Part shown: positions 16,013-24,550 of the stretch, piece by piece
Position numbering within the stretch: position 1 is the first letter of the stretch
How the letters are laid out: every line of letters starts with the position of its first letter
Assembly (NCBI GenBank): GCA_035549075.1
Contig: DASZRT010000064.1
Coordinates: 54,329-118,328, forward strand
Direction of reading: 5' to 3'
Source of the DNA: DASZFV01 sp035549075
GTDB taxonomy: Bacteria > Myxococcota_A > Polyangia > Fen-1088
DNA length: 64,000 nt
Program-made: the position numbers and the translations under genes
Notes under the pieces: model-generated
Told to the model about the DNA's origin: nothing
The model's input: only the letters and a program-made list of their open reading frames with translations
Database searches by the model: none

Positions 16013-17392
16013 TCAGGCCGACTCGTCCGAGGCGCCGATCTTCTTCGCGAGCGTCTGCCTCGTGATGCCGAGGTGCTGCGCGGCTTGTGTCTGGTTGCCG
16101 CCGCAGATCTCGAGGACGCGACGGATGTGGAGCAGCTCGATCTCTTCGAGGCTGGGGATGGGCGAGCCGCTTCGGCGCGGGATCGACGACGACGACGACT
16201 CGGCGGCCGTGAGCGCCGCCGTGACGACCTCCGGCGGCAGGTGGATCGCCGACAGCATGTCGTCGTCGTTCAAGAGCACGGCGCGCGTGATGACGGACCG
16301 GAGCTCACGGACGTTCCCCGGCCACCTGTAGCGCTCGAGAATTCCGGTCGCGTCGGGAGCGATCTCGCGAAACCTGCGACCGATCTCTCGTGACGATTGG
16401 GTCATGAAGTGCAAAGCGAGCGGCCTGACGTCCTCGCGTCGCTCGCGCAACGGCGGGATGTGAAGCGTGATCGTGTTGAGCCGGTAGTAGAGGTCCTCGC
16501 GAAACGTCTTGGCGGCCACCATCTGCGCGAGGTCGCGGTTCGTGGCGGCGACGACGCGGACGTTCACGCGACGGACCGACGTCGCGCCGATGCGCCGGAA
16601 GGTCCTGCTCTCGAGGAAGGTCAGCAGCTTGGCCTGCGCGGCCGCGCCGAGGTCGCCGATCTCGTCGAGGAAGATCGTCCCGCCGTCGGCGACCTCGACG
16701 AGGCCGAGCTTCTTCTCGCGCGCGTCCGAGAAGGCGCCGCGCTCATGGCCGAAGAGCTCGCTCTCGACGAGGTTCTCGGGGATGGCCGAGCAGTTGAGCT
16801 CGACGAAGGGGCCAGCCATGACCGCCGAGTGATCGTGCAGCAGCCGCGAGACGAGCTGCTTGCCCGTGCCGCTCTCACCGGTCACGAGGATCGTGGGCAC
16901 GGGGCTCACGGCCGCCAGATCGACCTGCTTGAGCAGGCGCACCATCACCGGCGCCTGGTGCAGCAGAGAAACGGTGTTCGCGCGCTTTCGATCCTGCGCC
17001 GCCAGATACGCGATGCGGGTCTCGAGGGTGTTGGTTCGCTCGGCGTGACGAGCGGCTTTGACGATCTCGGCGAGCTCGAACGGCTTCTTGATGAAGTCGT
17101 GCGCGCCGAGCTTCATGGCCGCGACGGCGTTCTCGAACGAGCCGTGCGCCGACATGAGGACGACCTTCGTGTCGGGCGCCTCGGCGCGAAACCGTCCGAG
17201 CAGCTCGACCCCGTCGGCGTCCCCCAAGACGAGATCGAGGATGATGATGTCCGGACGATCCTCCTGGAAGCGCGCCCACGCCTCCGTGCCCGAGGCGGCC
17301 TCGACGACGTCGTAGCCCTCACGAACGAGGACGCCTCGGATCGACTTCCGAATCAACGGCTCGTCGTCGACGACCAGCACGTGCGCCGTCAT
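16013..17392 (-). CDS. NtrC-family response regulator (receiver-AAA+-Fis)
   Basis: 459 residues. The receiver (about 4-120) has the phospho-acceptor Asp in PDIIILDLVLGDADG. The AAA+ domain has Walker A GESGTGKQ and Walker B IFLDEIGDL. The C-terminal Fis helix-turn-helix is GGNQTQAAQHLGITRQTLAKKIG. The sigma-54 contact loop reads GAFSDA instead of GAFTGA, a double change; it may still work with sigma-54 or be altered in output. Its start overlaps the kinase stop (ATGA), and a large exported protein follows 6 bases later. Confidence 0.92.
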   Translation of the reverse strand: MTAHVLVVDDEPLIRKSIRGVLVREGYDVVEAASGTEAWARFQEDRPDIIILDLVLGDADGVELLGRFRAEAPDTKVVLMSAHGSFENAVAAMKLGAHDFIKKPFELAEIVKAARHAERTNTLETRIAYLAAQDRKRANTVSLLHQAPVMVRLLKQVDLAAVSPVPTILVTGESGTGKQLVSRLLHDHSAVMAGPFVELNCSAIPENLVESELFGHERGAFSDAREKKLGLVEVADGGTIFLDEIGDLGAAAQAKLLTFLESRTFRRIGATSVRRVNVRVVAATNRDLAQMVAAKTFREDLYYRLNTITLHIPPLRERREDVRPLALHFMTQSSREIGRRFREIAPDATGILERYRWPGNVRELRSVITRAVLLNDDDMLSAIHLPPEVVTAALTAAESSSSSIPRRSGSPIPSLEEIELLHIRRVLEICGGNQTQAAQHLGITRQTLAKKIGASDESA

Positions 17393-18972
17393 CGAACGAT
17401 CGGCAGCTGCACCTGGAACACGGCCCCTCCTCCCGCCTCGCTGGGCAAGTTGTGAGCGGCGATTCTACCGCCATGCTCGAGCACGATGTTTTGGCTCACG
17501 GCGAGCCCCAACCCGTGCCCCTCCGGCTTCGTCGTGAAGAACGGCTTGAACAAGTCCGGCATCACGCCCTCCGGGATGCCCGGACCTCGGTCGACGACTT
17601 CGATCGAGACCTCTCGACGACCGAGCACGACGACGCTGCGAGCGGTGACCTCGACCCGGCCTCCCCTCGGCATCAGAGATTGGGCGGCGTTGGTGAGCAG
17701 GTTCACCAGCACCTGAGCGATGAGGAGCGGATCGACCTCTACCGGAGGCAGCCCAGGTTCTTCGTTTGTCGTCACCGTGACGTCGAGCGCCTCCAGCGTG
17801 CGACGCGAAGCCTCGACCGCCGACTCGATGAGGGAGGAGATCGTCACCACCTCGATCTGCGGGGTCAGCGGTCGAGAGTAATTGATGAGGCGCCGCACGA
17901 GGCCGTCGACCCGCCTGATCTCGCGCTCCAGCGCCGAGGCGACCTCGAGGACGCCGCGGTTCACGCCGGCGGTTTCTCCTTCGATCGTCATGAGCTGGAT
18001 GGCCGCCTTCATTCCCGCGAGTGGGTTCAAGATCTCGTGGGCCAGCTTCGCCGAGAGCTCGCCGATCGCCGAGAGCTTCTCGGTCTGAACCAGTCGACGG
18101 CGATGCTCGACGAGCTCCGCGTCCGTCTCCTCGAGCTTGTCGACGAGCGCGCGGACATGGCCTCCCAGCGCCTCGAGCCCACCGCGCGACGGCGACACCT
18201 TGATGCGCGTTCGTTCGGCCGCCGACTCCACCTGCACGGCCAGCTCGTAAATCGGCTTGGTGATTCGACGCGACCACCAGAAGCCGACGAGCAGGCTCGC
18301 GAGCGCGCCGCCGATGCTCGTCGTGACGAGCACGCGCCCGAGGCGGCGCACCTTCCGCCGTCCGTCCGCCAGTTTGCGCTCGGCGTCGCTCTTGGCGAGG
18401 CTGCCGAACTGTCGAAAGAGCGCCCACAGATGTTGCGTGCGCACGTGGTTGCTCTCGAGCGCGGCGACGGCGTCGTCTTTTTTTCCGGCGTCGTAGAGCG
18501 AGACCGCTTGGCGACGCGCCCTATCGTAGGCGGCGTACTCGTCTTGGATGTCGTCGAGGACCTCGGCCGACGGCCCGGCGCTGACGGCCCTGTGGGCCTG
18601 CGCCAACCACTGCTCGAACGCCGGACGGCTCGTCTCGAGCTCCGCCAACCAGGCCCGGTTCCCCGTGAGCAAGTACTCGGCGACGAACCCCTTTTGGTAC
18701 TGGAAGGCGCTCATCGCGGCCGTGTCGTCGATGAGCGCCAGCTGTCGCGCCACGGCGGCGCTCCCGTCGGCCGCCGCGTGGTCGAGCGAATAGAGCCCGA
18801 CCGCGCAAACCACGCCGACGGCGACCGCCGTGCCCGCGGAGGCGAGCGCGAGGCGCAGCGACAGCGCCGCCGAGCGAGAGGACCGCATCGGGACATTATG
18901 AGCCCGGCGCGCGTCCTCCAGCCACGGAACGACCACCGTCGAGGTCGACAACCGAGCCGCGTCCTCGATCAC
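17389..18972 (-). CDS. membrane sensor histidine kinase, cognate of the NtrC-type regulator
   Basis: 527 residues from GTG 18972, which forms a GTGA overlap with the upstream lipoprotein stop; ATG 18888 (499 residues) is an alternative that removes a 28-residue tail. A membrane helix precedes a periplasmic CHASE3-like segment (FQYQKGFVAEYLLTGNRAWL, LFRQFG), then a second helix (LVTTSIGGALASLLVGFWW) and HAMP-like linker. The HisKA box is GELSAKLAHEILNPLAGMKAAIQ; the ATPase has NLLTNAAQSL, DRGPGIPEG and GHGLGLAVSQNIV. Of the NtrB/ZraS type, matching the NtrC-type partner downstream. Confidence 0.9.
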   Translation of the reverse strand: MIEDAARLSTSTVVVPWLEDARRAHNVPMRSSRSAALSLRLALASAGTAVAVGVVCAVGLYSLDHAAADGSAAVARQLALIDDTAAMSAFQYQKGFVAEYLLTGNRAWLAELETSRPAFEQWLAQAHRAVSAGPSAEVLDDIQDEYAAYDRARRQAVSLYDAGKKDDAVAALESNHVRTQHLWALFRQFGSLAKSDAERKLADGRRKVRRLGRVLVTTSIGGALASLLVGFWWSRRITKPIYELAVQVESAAERTRIKVSPSRGGLEALGGHVRALVDKLEETDAELVEHRRRLVQTEKLSAIGELSAKLAHEILNPLAGMKAAIQLMTIEGETAGVNRGVLEVASALEREIRRVDGLVRRLINYSRPLTPQIEVVTISSLIESAVEASRRTLEALDVTVTTNEEPGLPPVEVDPLLIAQVLVNLLTNAAQSLMPRGGRVEVTARSVVVLGRREVSIEVVDRGPGIPEGVMPDLFKPFFTTKPEGHGLGLAVSQNIVLEHGGRIAAHNLPSEAGGGAVFQVQLPIVR

Positions 18973-19676
18973 TCGATGCGGAACGGGATCGAGAGCGACG
19001 CGATCGTGCGGTCTCCCTGTCCGTCCTTGAGGTCTGCGTCGAACGAGACCTCGCTCTCGCGCCGCGTGGTGTTCTCGAAGAAGAGGAAGCCCGACAGCTG
19101 TCCACCGTCAGCCAGAATTCCTTCGGGCAGGCTCAGACGTCGTACCTCTCCCATCGGCAAACCATCGCCCCAAAACGCGTATTGACGTTGCTCGACATCG
19201 TCGTCCGAAGGCAACCGAAGGGACCACGGCGGCAGCGATGGATAGACGTCCTTCAGGGCCGGCCGCACGAAGAAGCTCGACGACGCGAAGTAGGGCCGCA
19301 CGACGCCGATCGCCTCCATCCGACGGACGTCTGCGAGAGGCAAAGGCGGCAGTGGGTAGTAGACGCGGCCGCGGGCGCCGGCGATCGTGAATCGGTCGTA
19401 GAGGATCTGGAGGTCGTGTCCGCTGTGGTTGACGATGCGAACGCGAACCGCCGTGAGGCGAGCCGGCAGCTCGGGGCGCCTCTCCCTCCAGTCGTCGCCG
19501 CTCGCGGCGAGTCGAACGCCGTCCTTCTCGGCGACCGCGAAGCCCGGCGCGTCGGGAACGACGCGCGTGCCGCTGGCCGGCAACATGCGCGAGCTTCCGC
19601 ACGCGGCCGCCATCAGCACGACCGTGGCGAGCGCCGGCGCTCGCCACCTCGCCGCTTCAACGCATGACGAGGTCAT
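18969..19676 (-). CDS. putative lipoprotein, unknown function
   Basis: 235 residues. The N-terminus has a hydrophobic stretch ending in the lipobox LMAAAC-G (Cys near residue 25). The body is beta-rich (VRVRIVNHSGHDLQILYDRFTI, LPPLPLADVRRM, QLSGFLFFENTTRRESEV) and resembles periplasmic lipoproteins with one Ig-like fold, but I do not recognise a family. It overlaps the Pal-like gene by 20 bases upstream and the kinase by GTGA downstream, making it part of an envelope-sensing operon. Confidence 0.7.
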   Translation of the reverse strand: MTSSCVEAARWRAPALATVVLMAAACGSSRMLPASGTRVVPDAPGFAVAEKDGVRLAASGDDWRERRPELPARLTAVRVRIVNHSGHDLQILYDRFTIAGARGRVYYPLPPLPLADVRRMEAIGVVRPYFASSSFFVRPALKDVYPSLPPWSLRLPSDDDVEQRQYAFWGDGLPMGEVRRLSLPEGILADGGQLSGFLFFENTTRRESEVSFDADLKDGQGDRTIASLSIPFRIE

Positions 19677-20178
19677 CACGTCGGTTCTTCGCGCGAGAGT
19701 CGTCGTCGTGCCCTGGGAACTTCGGCCGCTGAGAGCCGTAGCTGAGGGTCGTGATGCGCCCCGAGGGAACGCCGAGGTGGACGAGGTACTCCTTGGCGGC
19801 GCGCGCGCGATGATCGCCGAGGGCCATGTTGTACTCGATCGTGCCGAGCTCATCGCAGTTGCCATCGACCTCGAGGTCTTCCCTGCTCTTCGTCCGGGCC
19901 TCCGATGCGACTTTTTGCAGCACCGCACGCGCGTCGTCGCGCAACAGGGCCGAGTCGAAGTCGAAGAAGATCGCGTCGCCCGCCTTCGTCGTCGTCGCGA
20001 CGACGGGCGCGGGCGGGACCGGCGTGGCGGTTCGCGGCGCGGGCGCGACGGCTGGCTGAGGTGTCGCGAGCGCAGCGCTCTGCGCGACCTTCTGTTGGTG
20101 CGAGCACCCGCCGGCGAACGGACCCACGCACGCCGCGATGAGGACAGCCCCCGCAAGGTCGAGAGACGGACGTGACAT
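19657..20178 (-). CDS. Pal/OmpA-family peptidoglycan-associated lipoprotein
   Basis: 173 residues. The signal peptide ends in a lipobox at FAGGC-SHQ (Cys about 25), followed by an Ala/Pro-rich linker and an OmpA C-terminal domain: IFFDFDSALLRDDARAVLQKVA, VDGNCDELGTIEYNMALGDHRARAAKEYL and SYGSQRP. The peptidoglycan-binding Asp/Arg pattern (N-C-D-E-x-G ... R-A-x-x-A-K) is intact and the E-x-G-T-x-E-Y-N motif is Pal-like. This copy is not next to tol genes; it sits in a two-component operon, so it may sense or anchor the envelope rather than serve as the housekeeping Pal. A GAAGGAAG ribosome site precedes the ATG. Confidence 0.88.
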   Translation of the reverse strand: MSRPSLDLAGAVLIAACVGPFAGGCSHQQKVAQSAALATPQPAVAPAPRTATPVPPAPVVATTTKAGDAIFFDFDSALLRDDARAVLQKVASEARTKSREDLEVDGNCDELGTIEYNMALGDHRARAAKEYLVHLGVPSGRITTLSYGSQRPKFPGHDDDSRAKNRRDDLVMR

Positions 20179-20210
20179 GGCTTCTTCCTTTCTTTTGGGC
20201 GTCAGGATGT

Positions 20211-20471
20211 TCAGGCAGCGACCTCGACGAAGGACCAAAACCGGCTCCTCAGAGTCTGCAGCCGCTCGAAAGACTCCGGACTGTTCACCTCGACGAGGTA
20301 CTGGAGCTTGGACAGCATCGTGGCCAAGGCGCCGTTCCCGAGAAGTGAAGCCGACGGCTGAACGACGGGGACGCCGGTCACGCCGTCTTTCTCCCAGACG
20401 ACATGGCCGACCACGAAGAAGTCGTCCACGGTGGTCTGGTGCGGGTAGAACCGCGCTTGGAGAACGCGCAT
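20211..20471 (-). CDS. small hypothetical protein
   Basis: 86 residues, no signal peptide or membrane helix. Sequence begins MRVLQARFYPHQTTVDDFFVVGHVVWEKDG and ends with a helical Ser/Glu/Phe-rich segment (SPESFERLQTLRSRFWSFVEVAA). The aromatic, non-repetitive composition and the normal third-base GC pattern support real coding. It lies between a 66-residue gene and the Pal-like gene in the same direction. Function unknown. Confidence 0.6.
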   Translation of the reverse strand: MRVLQARFYPHQTTVDDFFVVGHVVWEKDGVTGVPVVQPSASLLGNGALATMLSKLQYLVEVNSPESFERLQTLRSRFWSFVEVAA

Positions 20472-20510
20472 GCGAGCCCTTCAGAGGCAAGCAGCGTGCC
20501 GCGAGCGAAG

Positions 20511-20711
20511 CTACTCGTTCAACGAAACCTTCGGGGAGCCCGCCAGACGTTCGAGCACCGCGGCGACCTCATCGAGCTCCGTCGCGGAACGAGAGACGCC
20601 CAGTGCCGCCAAGGTCCGGCTCAACCGCCGCAAGCGGGCCGCGAGCTCGGACGGAATTCGTTGGACGCCTGACGCGTCCGCCTCGGAAACCACATCGACC
20701 TCACGATACAA
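20511..20711 (-). CDS. small hypothetical helical protein
   Basis: 66 residues, predicted all-helical with heptad-like leucines (LAARLRRLSRTLAAL, LDEVAAVLERLAG). It overlaps the 3' end of the tail-anchored small gene upstream by 11 bases. No family recognised; acidic/basic balance suggests a small coiled-coil protein. Coding status is supported mainly by the tight spacing in the operon. Confidence 0.5.
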   Translation of the reverse strand: MYREVDVVSEADASGVQRIPSELAARLRRLSRTLAALGVSRSATELDEVAAVLERLAGSPKVSLNE

Positions 20712-20919
20712 GCGCCACCACGACGGCCGCGACGACGCCCACGGTCGAGAAGATCAACACGAGCGTCCGCTGGCTCCAACGGCTGCGAGCCTGCGAATCA
20801 TGGCGCCGCCGCCGCCACCCTCTCGCCCTTCGACGTTCCGACGCCCTCGCGTAGCAATCGACCCAACGGGGATCGAGCACCGCGCCTTCGATCACCCTCT
20901 TTTCATCCGCCGTCGTCAT
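20701..20919 (-). CDS. small tail-anchored membrane protein
   Basis: 72 residues from ATG 20919; an in-frame ATG at 20952 would add 11 residues. The first 45 residues are soluble and Arg-rich (DPRWVDCYARASERRRARGWRRRR), and the last 20 are one hydrophobic helix (LVLIFSTVGVVAAVVVALV) ending with a short tail, i.e. a tail-anchored topology. It heads the operon running to 13937. Function unknown. Confidence 0.5.
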   Translation of the reverse strand: MTTADEKRVIEGAVLDPRWVDCYARASERRRARGWRRRRHDSQARSRWSQRTLVLIFSTVGVVAAVVVALVS

Positions 20920-21120
20920 TCCGCTGCGCCCTCGGGCGTTGACCCTTTGCAACAGACATTCCGCGAGACGGATCGACGGATGCGGTCCCTTGTGAGAGAT
21001 CGCACTCCGCGCGACGTTAAGAAAGCGAACAGCGAGTCAGCGGTCGTTACGTTTGTTAACGGAGATCAGTCTCAACGCGCTGGCGTAACACGTGCTTGAA
21101 GGCGCGTGGCTGCTCTCCGC

Positions 21121-23064
21121 ATGCGCTCTAGAACGACGAACGTCCTGACTCGGATTCGGGTGTGGTGGTCCGCCCGCAACCGAGCCCTTCTCCCGATCAT
21201 CTTCGCGGAGACCGCGCCACTCGACCTGCGCATCGTCGGGAGGATGCTCTTCCACTCGGCGCTCGTGGGCTTGGCCGCCGGCGTCGCGGGCGTCTTGTTC
21301 TTTGGCGGGCTCGAGCTGGTCCAACGCGTCCTGCTCGAGAACCTGGTCGGATACAAGGTGCTGCGCGCACACGGTGAGCACCTCGCCGTCAGCGGCCGCG
21401 AGCACGCCTTTCGGCCGTGGCTGCTCGTCGTTCTGCCGGCGATCGGCGGGTTGGCTTGTGGCCTCCTCACGCGGCTCGCGCCCGAGGCCCGAGGAGGCGG
21501 CGGCGACGCGATGATCGAGGCCTTTCATCATCAGGACGGGTTGATTCGCCGCCGGGTGATCTGGGTCAAAGCGCTGGCTTCGCTCTTCACGCTCGGCACC
21601 GGGGGCGCGGGAGGGCGCGAAGGCCCTACGATGCAAATTGGCGGCGCGCTCGGCTCGGTGGTGGCCCGCGTGCTCGGGGTGAGCGCGCGAGAGCGCCGCA
21701 TCCTCCTCATCGCGGGCGTCGCGGCAGGGATCTCGGCGGTTTTCCGCACGCCACTCGGCGCCGCGCTGCTCGCCGTCGAGGTGCTGTACCGAGATGGCTA
21801 CGAGTCTGACGCCCTCATCCCCTCCGTCCTCGCGAGCGTCGTCTCTTACTCCGTCGTCATCTCGATCTACGGAGAGACCACCCTCTTCTCGCACGCGGCC
21901 CGCTTCCCGTTCACGCCGCGGCACCTACCGCTGTATGGCGTGCTCGCGATTCTGGCCGCCGCGCTCGCGGTCGCGTTCGTCGCGGGTCTCCGGCGCTCGA
22001 AGAAGGCGTTCTCAGCCCTCCCCGTGCCGGCGTGGGCGCGCCCCGCGATCGGCGGGTTGCTGCTCGGAGCGCTTTGCCTGCCGATCATCACGCTCGTCGG
22101 CTCGAAGGTCGGGACCGCGGGACAAGGCCTCGGCCTCCTCGGCGGCGGCTACGGCGCCGTACAAACGGCGATCAGCGGCGCGGCGTGGCTCCCCAGCGGC
22201 TGGGCGGCCGTCGAGCTCCTCGTGCTGCTCTCCATCGTGAAGCTCTTCGCCGCGTCGATCACGATCGGCTCAGAAGGAAGCGCCGGGGACTTCGCGCCGT
22301 CGCTCGCGATCGGTGGGCTCCTCGGCGGCGCATTCGGCCGCGCCGTCCAGATCCTGCTGGCCGATCCCAGCATCGACCCGGGCGCCTTCGCGCTCGTGGG
22401 CATGGGCGTGTTTTACGGCGGCATCGCGCACGTGCCCCTCGCCGCGCTCGTCCTCGTGTGCGAGCTCGCCGGCAACTACGACCTGTTGGTGCCGCTCATG
22501 CTCGCGCAGGGCATCGCGTTCGTGGCGCTCCGGAACCGCGCGCTCTACGGGGCGCAGGTGGCCACGCAGCGCGATTCGCCCGTTCATCGCGACGCGCTCT
22601 TCCTCGACGTCCTCAACGGGATCTACGTGCGGGATATCATGAGCGAAGGTCGGCCCTTCGTGACGTTCTCTCCCGGGACCTCGACCACCGAGATGTTGCG
22701 CCACGTGAGCGAGTCGACCTGGCAAGACGTCTTCCCGGTCCTCGACGGCCGCGGCCTCATGCTCGGAGTCGTCAGCGCCGAAGCCACGCGCATCCTTTCT
22801 ACCGAACGGCGAGACGCACCTGCGTTGCTCGCCTCGGACATCATGCTCGCGCCCCTCTCGGTGCGGCCGGAAGACGATCTGCGACGGGCGACCGAGCTCT
22901 TGGTGGCGAACGGGCTACGCGAGCTGCCGGTCGTCGATGCGCGCGGGACCGTGATCGGGTTCCTCGACGAGCGCGAGGTGGCGCGGCTGTATCTGGACGA
23001 TCAGGATACAGCGACGGCCATGAACCGTTCGAGCTGGACGAGCCGAAGGAGTGCCAAGGGCTGA
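21121..23064 (+). CDS. ClC-family chloride channel/transporter with C-terminal CBS pair
   Basis: 647 residues from ATG 21121 (GTG 21106 would add five). The membrane part has the ClC signatures GGREGPTMQIGGA (selectivity filter with the gating Glu) and GSEGSAGDFAPSLAIGG, plus several hydrophobic helices. From about residue 500 come two CBS domains (VRDIMSEGRPFVTFSPGTSTTEML; ASDIMLAPLSVRPEDDLRRATELLVANGLRELPVVD), which bind adenine nucleotides in relatives. The 3' end overlaps the convergent STAS gene by 64 bases. Confidence 0.92.
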   Translation: MRSRTTNVLTRIRVWWSARNRALLPIIFAETAPLDLRIVGRMLFHSALVGLAAGVAGVLFFGGLELVQRVLLENLVGYKVLRAHGEHLAVSGREHAFRPWLLVVLPAIGGLACGLLTRLAPEARGGGGDAMIEAFHHQDGLIRRRVIWVKALASLFTLGTGGAGGREGPTMQIGGALGSVVARVLGVSARERRILLIAGVAAGISAVFRTPLGAALLAVEVLYRDGYESDALIPSVLASVVSYSVVISIYGETTLFSHAARFPFTPRHLPLYGVLAILAAALAVAFVAGLRRSKKAFSALPVPAWARPAIGGLLLGALCLPIITLVGSKVGTAGQGLGLLGGGYGAVQTAISGAAWLPSGWAAVELLVLLSIVKLFAASITIGSEGSAGDFAPSLAIGGLLGGAFGRAVQILLADPSIDPGAFALVGMGVFYGGIAHVPLAALVLVCELAGNYDLLVPLMLAQGIAFVALRNRALYGAQVATQRDSPVHRDALFLDVLNGIYVRDIMSEGRPFVTFSPGTSTTEMLRHVSESTWQDVFPVLDGRGLMLGVVSAEATRILSTERRDAPALLASDIMLAPLSVRPEDDLRRATELLVANGLRELPVVDARGTVIGFLDEREVARLYLDDQDTATAMNRSSWTSRRSAKG

Positions 23065-23312
23065 CCGCTCGCGTCCCGGAGGACGACCTCGCCGCCACCC
23101 TCGCGCACGCGCTTGTAGAAGACGACCAAGAGGCCGATCCCGACGCTGTCGATCATGCGCAGCTGGCTGAGATCGATTTCGACGACGGGTGTTCTCGCCT
23201 CCACGAGCTCGTCGAGGGGCACGCGGAGAGAATCGTACGTCACGACGTCGAGCTCGCCGACGAGCCTGAGGACGACGGCTCCGTTGCTGCCTGGCGCGAT
23301 TGAAAACGTCAT
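23001..23312 (-). CDS. STAS-domain anti-anti-sigma factor
   Basis: 103 residues, one STAS domain. The phosphorylatable Ser is at 56 in LRMIDSVGIGLLVVFYKRV, in the family's usual D-S-x-G position. The ATG at 23312 gives the normal domain length; the longer frame upstream is Arg-rich and looks non-coding. Such proteins release sigma factors from anti-sigma kinases, but no RsbW-like kinase is adjacent. Transcribed against the end of the ClC gene. Confidence 0.85.
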   Translation of the reverse strand: MTFSIAPGSNGAVVLRLVGELDVVTYDSLRVPLDELVEARTPVVEIDLSQLRMIDSVGIGLLVVFYKRVREGGGEVVLRDASGQPLALLRLVQLERFMAVAVS

Positions 23313-23479
23313 ATCGCCCGTCACTCCGGCTGGTCGAGGAGCAAGCCCCGTTCCGTCGTGCTCCCGCGTGCTGCGGTCCGCTACGGCTGCGCGCGATGTG
23401 AAGAAATCTTCCGCGGCGCCTCCCGTCGTTCGTTTCATTAACATCCGCCCTTCACAGACCGTCGGAACCTTGATGCGCG

Positions 23480-23779
23480 TCACTGGTCTACGGGTTGCTT
23501 TGTCTCTCGTCCCATTGATACGAATGACGACAGCCCATAGCCAGCAGAGAGCGCTCGATGTCCGAGCATGATCGGCCGCCCGCCATGCTCGTAGGGTTGA
23601 TGCGCGTGCGCGAACACTGCACCTTCACGTGGCGACGACGAGATGCGGACGATGTTCGGGTCGTCGAAGTGCAGCCCGACCACTGCCTTCAATGCATCGC
23701 CGAGCTGCGCCGTCGAAACCTGCGCCTCGTCGACGCGACGGGGAAGAGCCATCCATCCTGATGGCGATCTGATGAGCAC
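23480..23779 (-). CDS. possible small hypothetical protein downstream of the msrP-like gene
   Basis: Up to 99 residues from GTG 23779, or 90 from the ATG at 23752 (MALPRRVDEAQ). It starts 15 bases after the molybdoenzyme stop in the same direction. The sequence is not strongly biased (ALKAVVGLHFDDPNIVRISSSPREGAVFAHAHQ). No family recognised and no good ribosome site; it may be spurious. Confidence 0.35.
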   Translation of the reverse strand: MLIRSPSGWMALPRRVDEAQVSTAQLGDALKAVVGLHFDDPNIVRISSSPREGAVFAHAHQPYEHGGRPIMLGHRALSAGYGLSSFVSMGRETKQPVDQ

Positions 23780-23794
23780 CCCGCGCGGCGCCCT

Positions 23795-24550
23795 TCAGAC
23801 GCCGCCGTACCATTCATAGCCCTGATCGCTCCAGTACCCGCCGTTCGCCGCCGGGAGAAACGTGATCCGGGTGAGGTACTTCGTGTTCTTGTAGCCCAGC
23901 TTCACCGGCGAGTAGACGCGCGCGGGAGCTCCGAACGCGGGATCGAGGAGCCGGCCATCCTGGCCGTACACGATCAAGGTCTGCGGGTGGAGCGCGCTCT
24001 CGAGATCCCAGCTCTCGTGATAGTCGTCGTCGAAGGATTGGAAGTCTACGAACCGCGCGTCGGCCGTGACGTCCGCGCGCCGGGCCAGCTCGCTCAAGAG
24101 GACGCCGGTCCTGATCGAGACCGCGGACCACCCTTCGACGCAGAAGTGCTCGAGACGCAGGTCGGTGCGCGGCAGCGCCTTGAGCTCGTCGAGCGTGAGC
24201 TTGACCGGTCGCCGAACGAGACCGCCGATCTCGAGACGCCAGACGCCGTTCTCGGCTTCGTCCCACACCGGCACTTCGTCCGCGACGAAGTACGAAGGGA
24301 ACGCCTTGCCCGCGGCGTGGGCGCGCGCGGGCGGCGTGTTCATCGCGGTGTGCCGGAACAGCGAACGCTCGAGGCGCTGATTCCACCGCTGGGACGCGGC
24401 GAGCAGCGTCTCCGCGCTCTTCGGCCCGCGCGAATCGCAGCCGCCGAGCGCGAGCGCGACCCCGGCGGTCGCGCCGGCAGCCAAGAATGCGCGGCGATCC
24501 ATCCCCAGCCGCTCCGCCATGTGCCCGGCCGGACGCCAGAGCTCGCTCAT
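23795..24550 (-). CDS. Tat-exported sulfite-oxidase-fold molybdoenzyme (MsrP/YedY-like)
   Basis: 251 residues. The leader has the twin-arginine motif MDRRAFL (RR at 19-20) and then GGC at 38, compatible with a Tat lipoprotein. The catalytic domain has the molybdenum-ligand Cys137 in LEHFCVEGWS, the RRPVKLTLDELKALP stretch and the GAPARVYSPVKLGYKNTKYL loop typical of YedY-type enzymes. Relatives reduce protein methionine sulfoxide using electrons from a haem b membrane partner, which is the next gene upstream (ATGA overlap). The exported MsrA at the head of the operon points to the same repair role. Confidence 0.88.
   Translation of the reverse strand: MSELWRPAGHMAERLGMDRRAFLAAGATAGVALALGGCDSRGPKSAETLLAASQRWNQRLERSLFRHTAMNTPPARAHAAGKAFPSYFVADEVPVWDEAENGVWRLEIGGLVRRPVKLTLDELKALPRTDLRLEHFCVEGWSAVSIRTGVLLSELARRADVTADARFVDFQSFDDDYHESWDLESALHPQTLIVYGQDGRLLDPAFGAPARVYSPVKLGYKNTKYLTRITFLPAANGGYWSDQGYEWYGGV

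Noticed and set aside
21083..21110. GTAAC box upstream of the ClC gene as another SigF-type promoter
   Set aside because: No CGTA or CGAA at a distance of 16 or 17; the next bases read GTGG.
23558..23761. 67-residue plus-strand frame opposite the possible gene at 23480-23779
   Set aside because: No ribosome site, no operon context, and composition typical of an antisense shadow.
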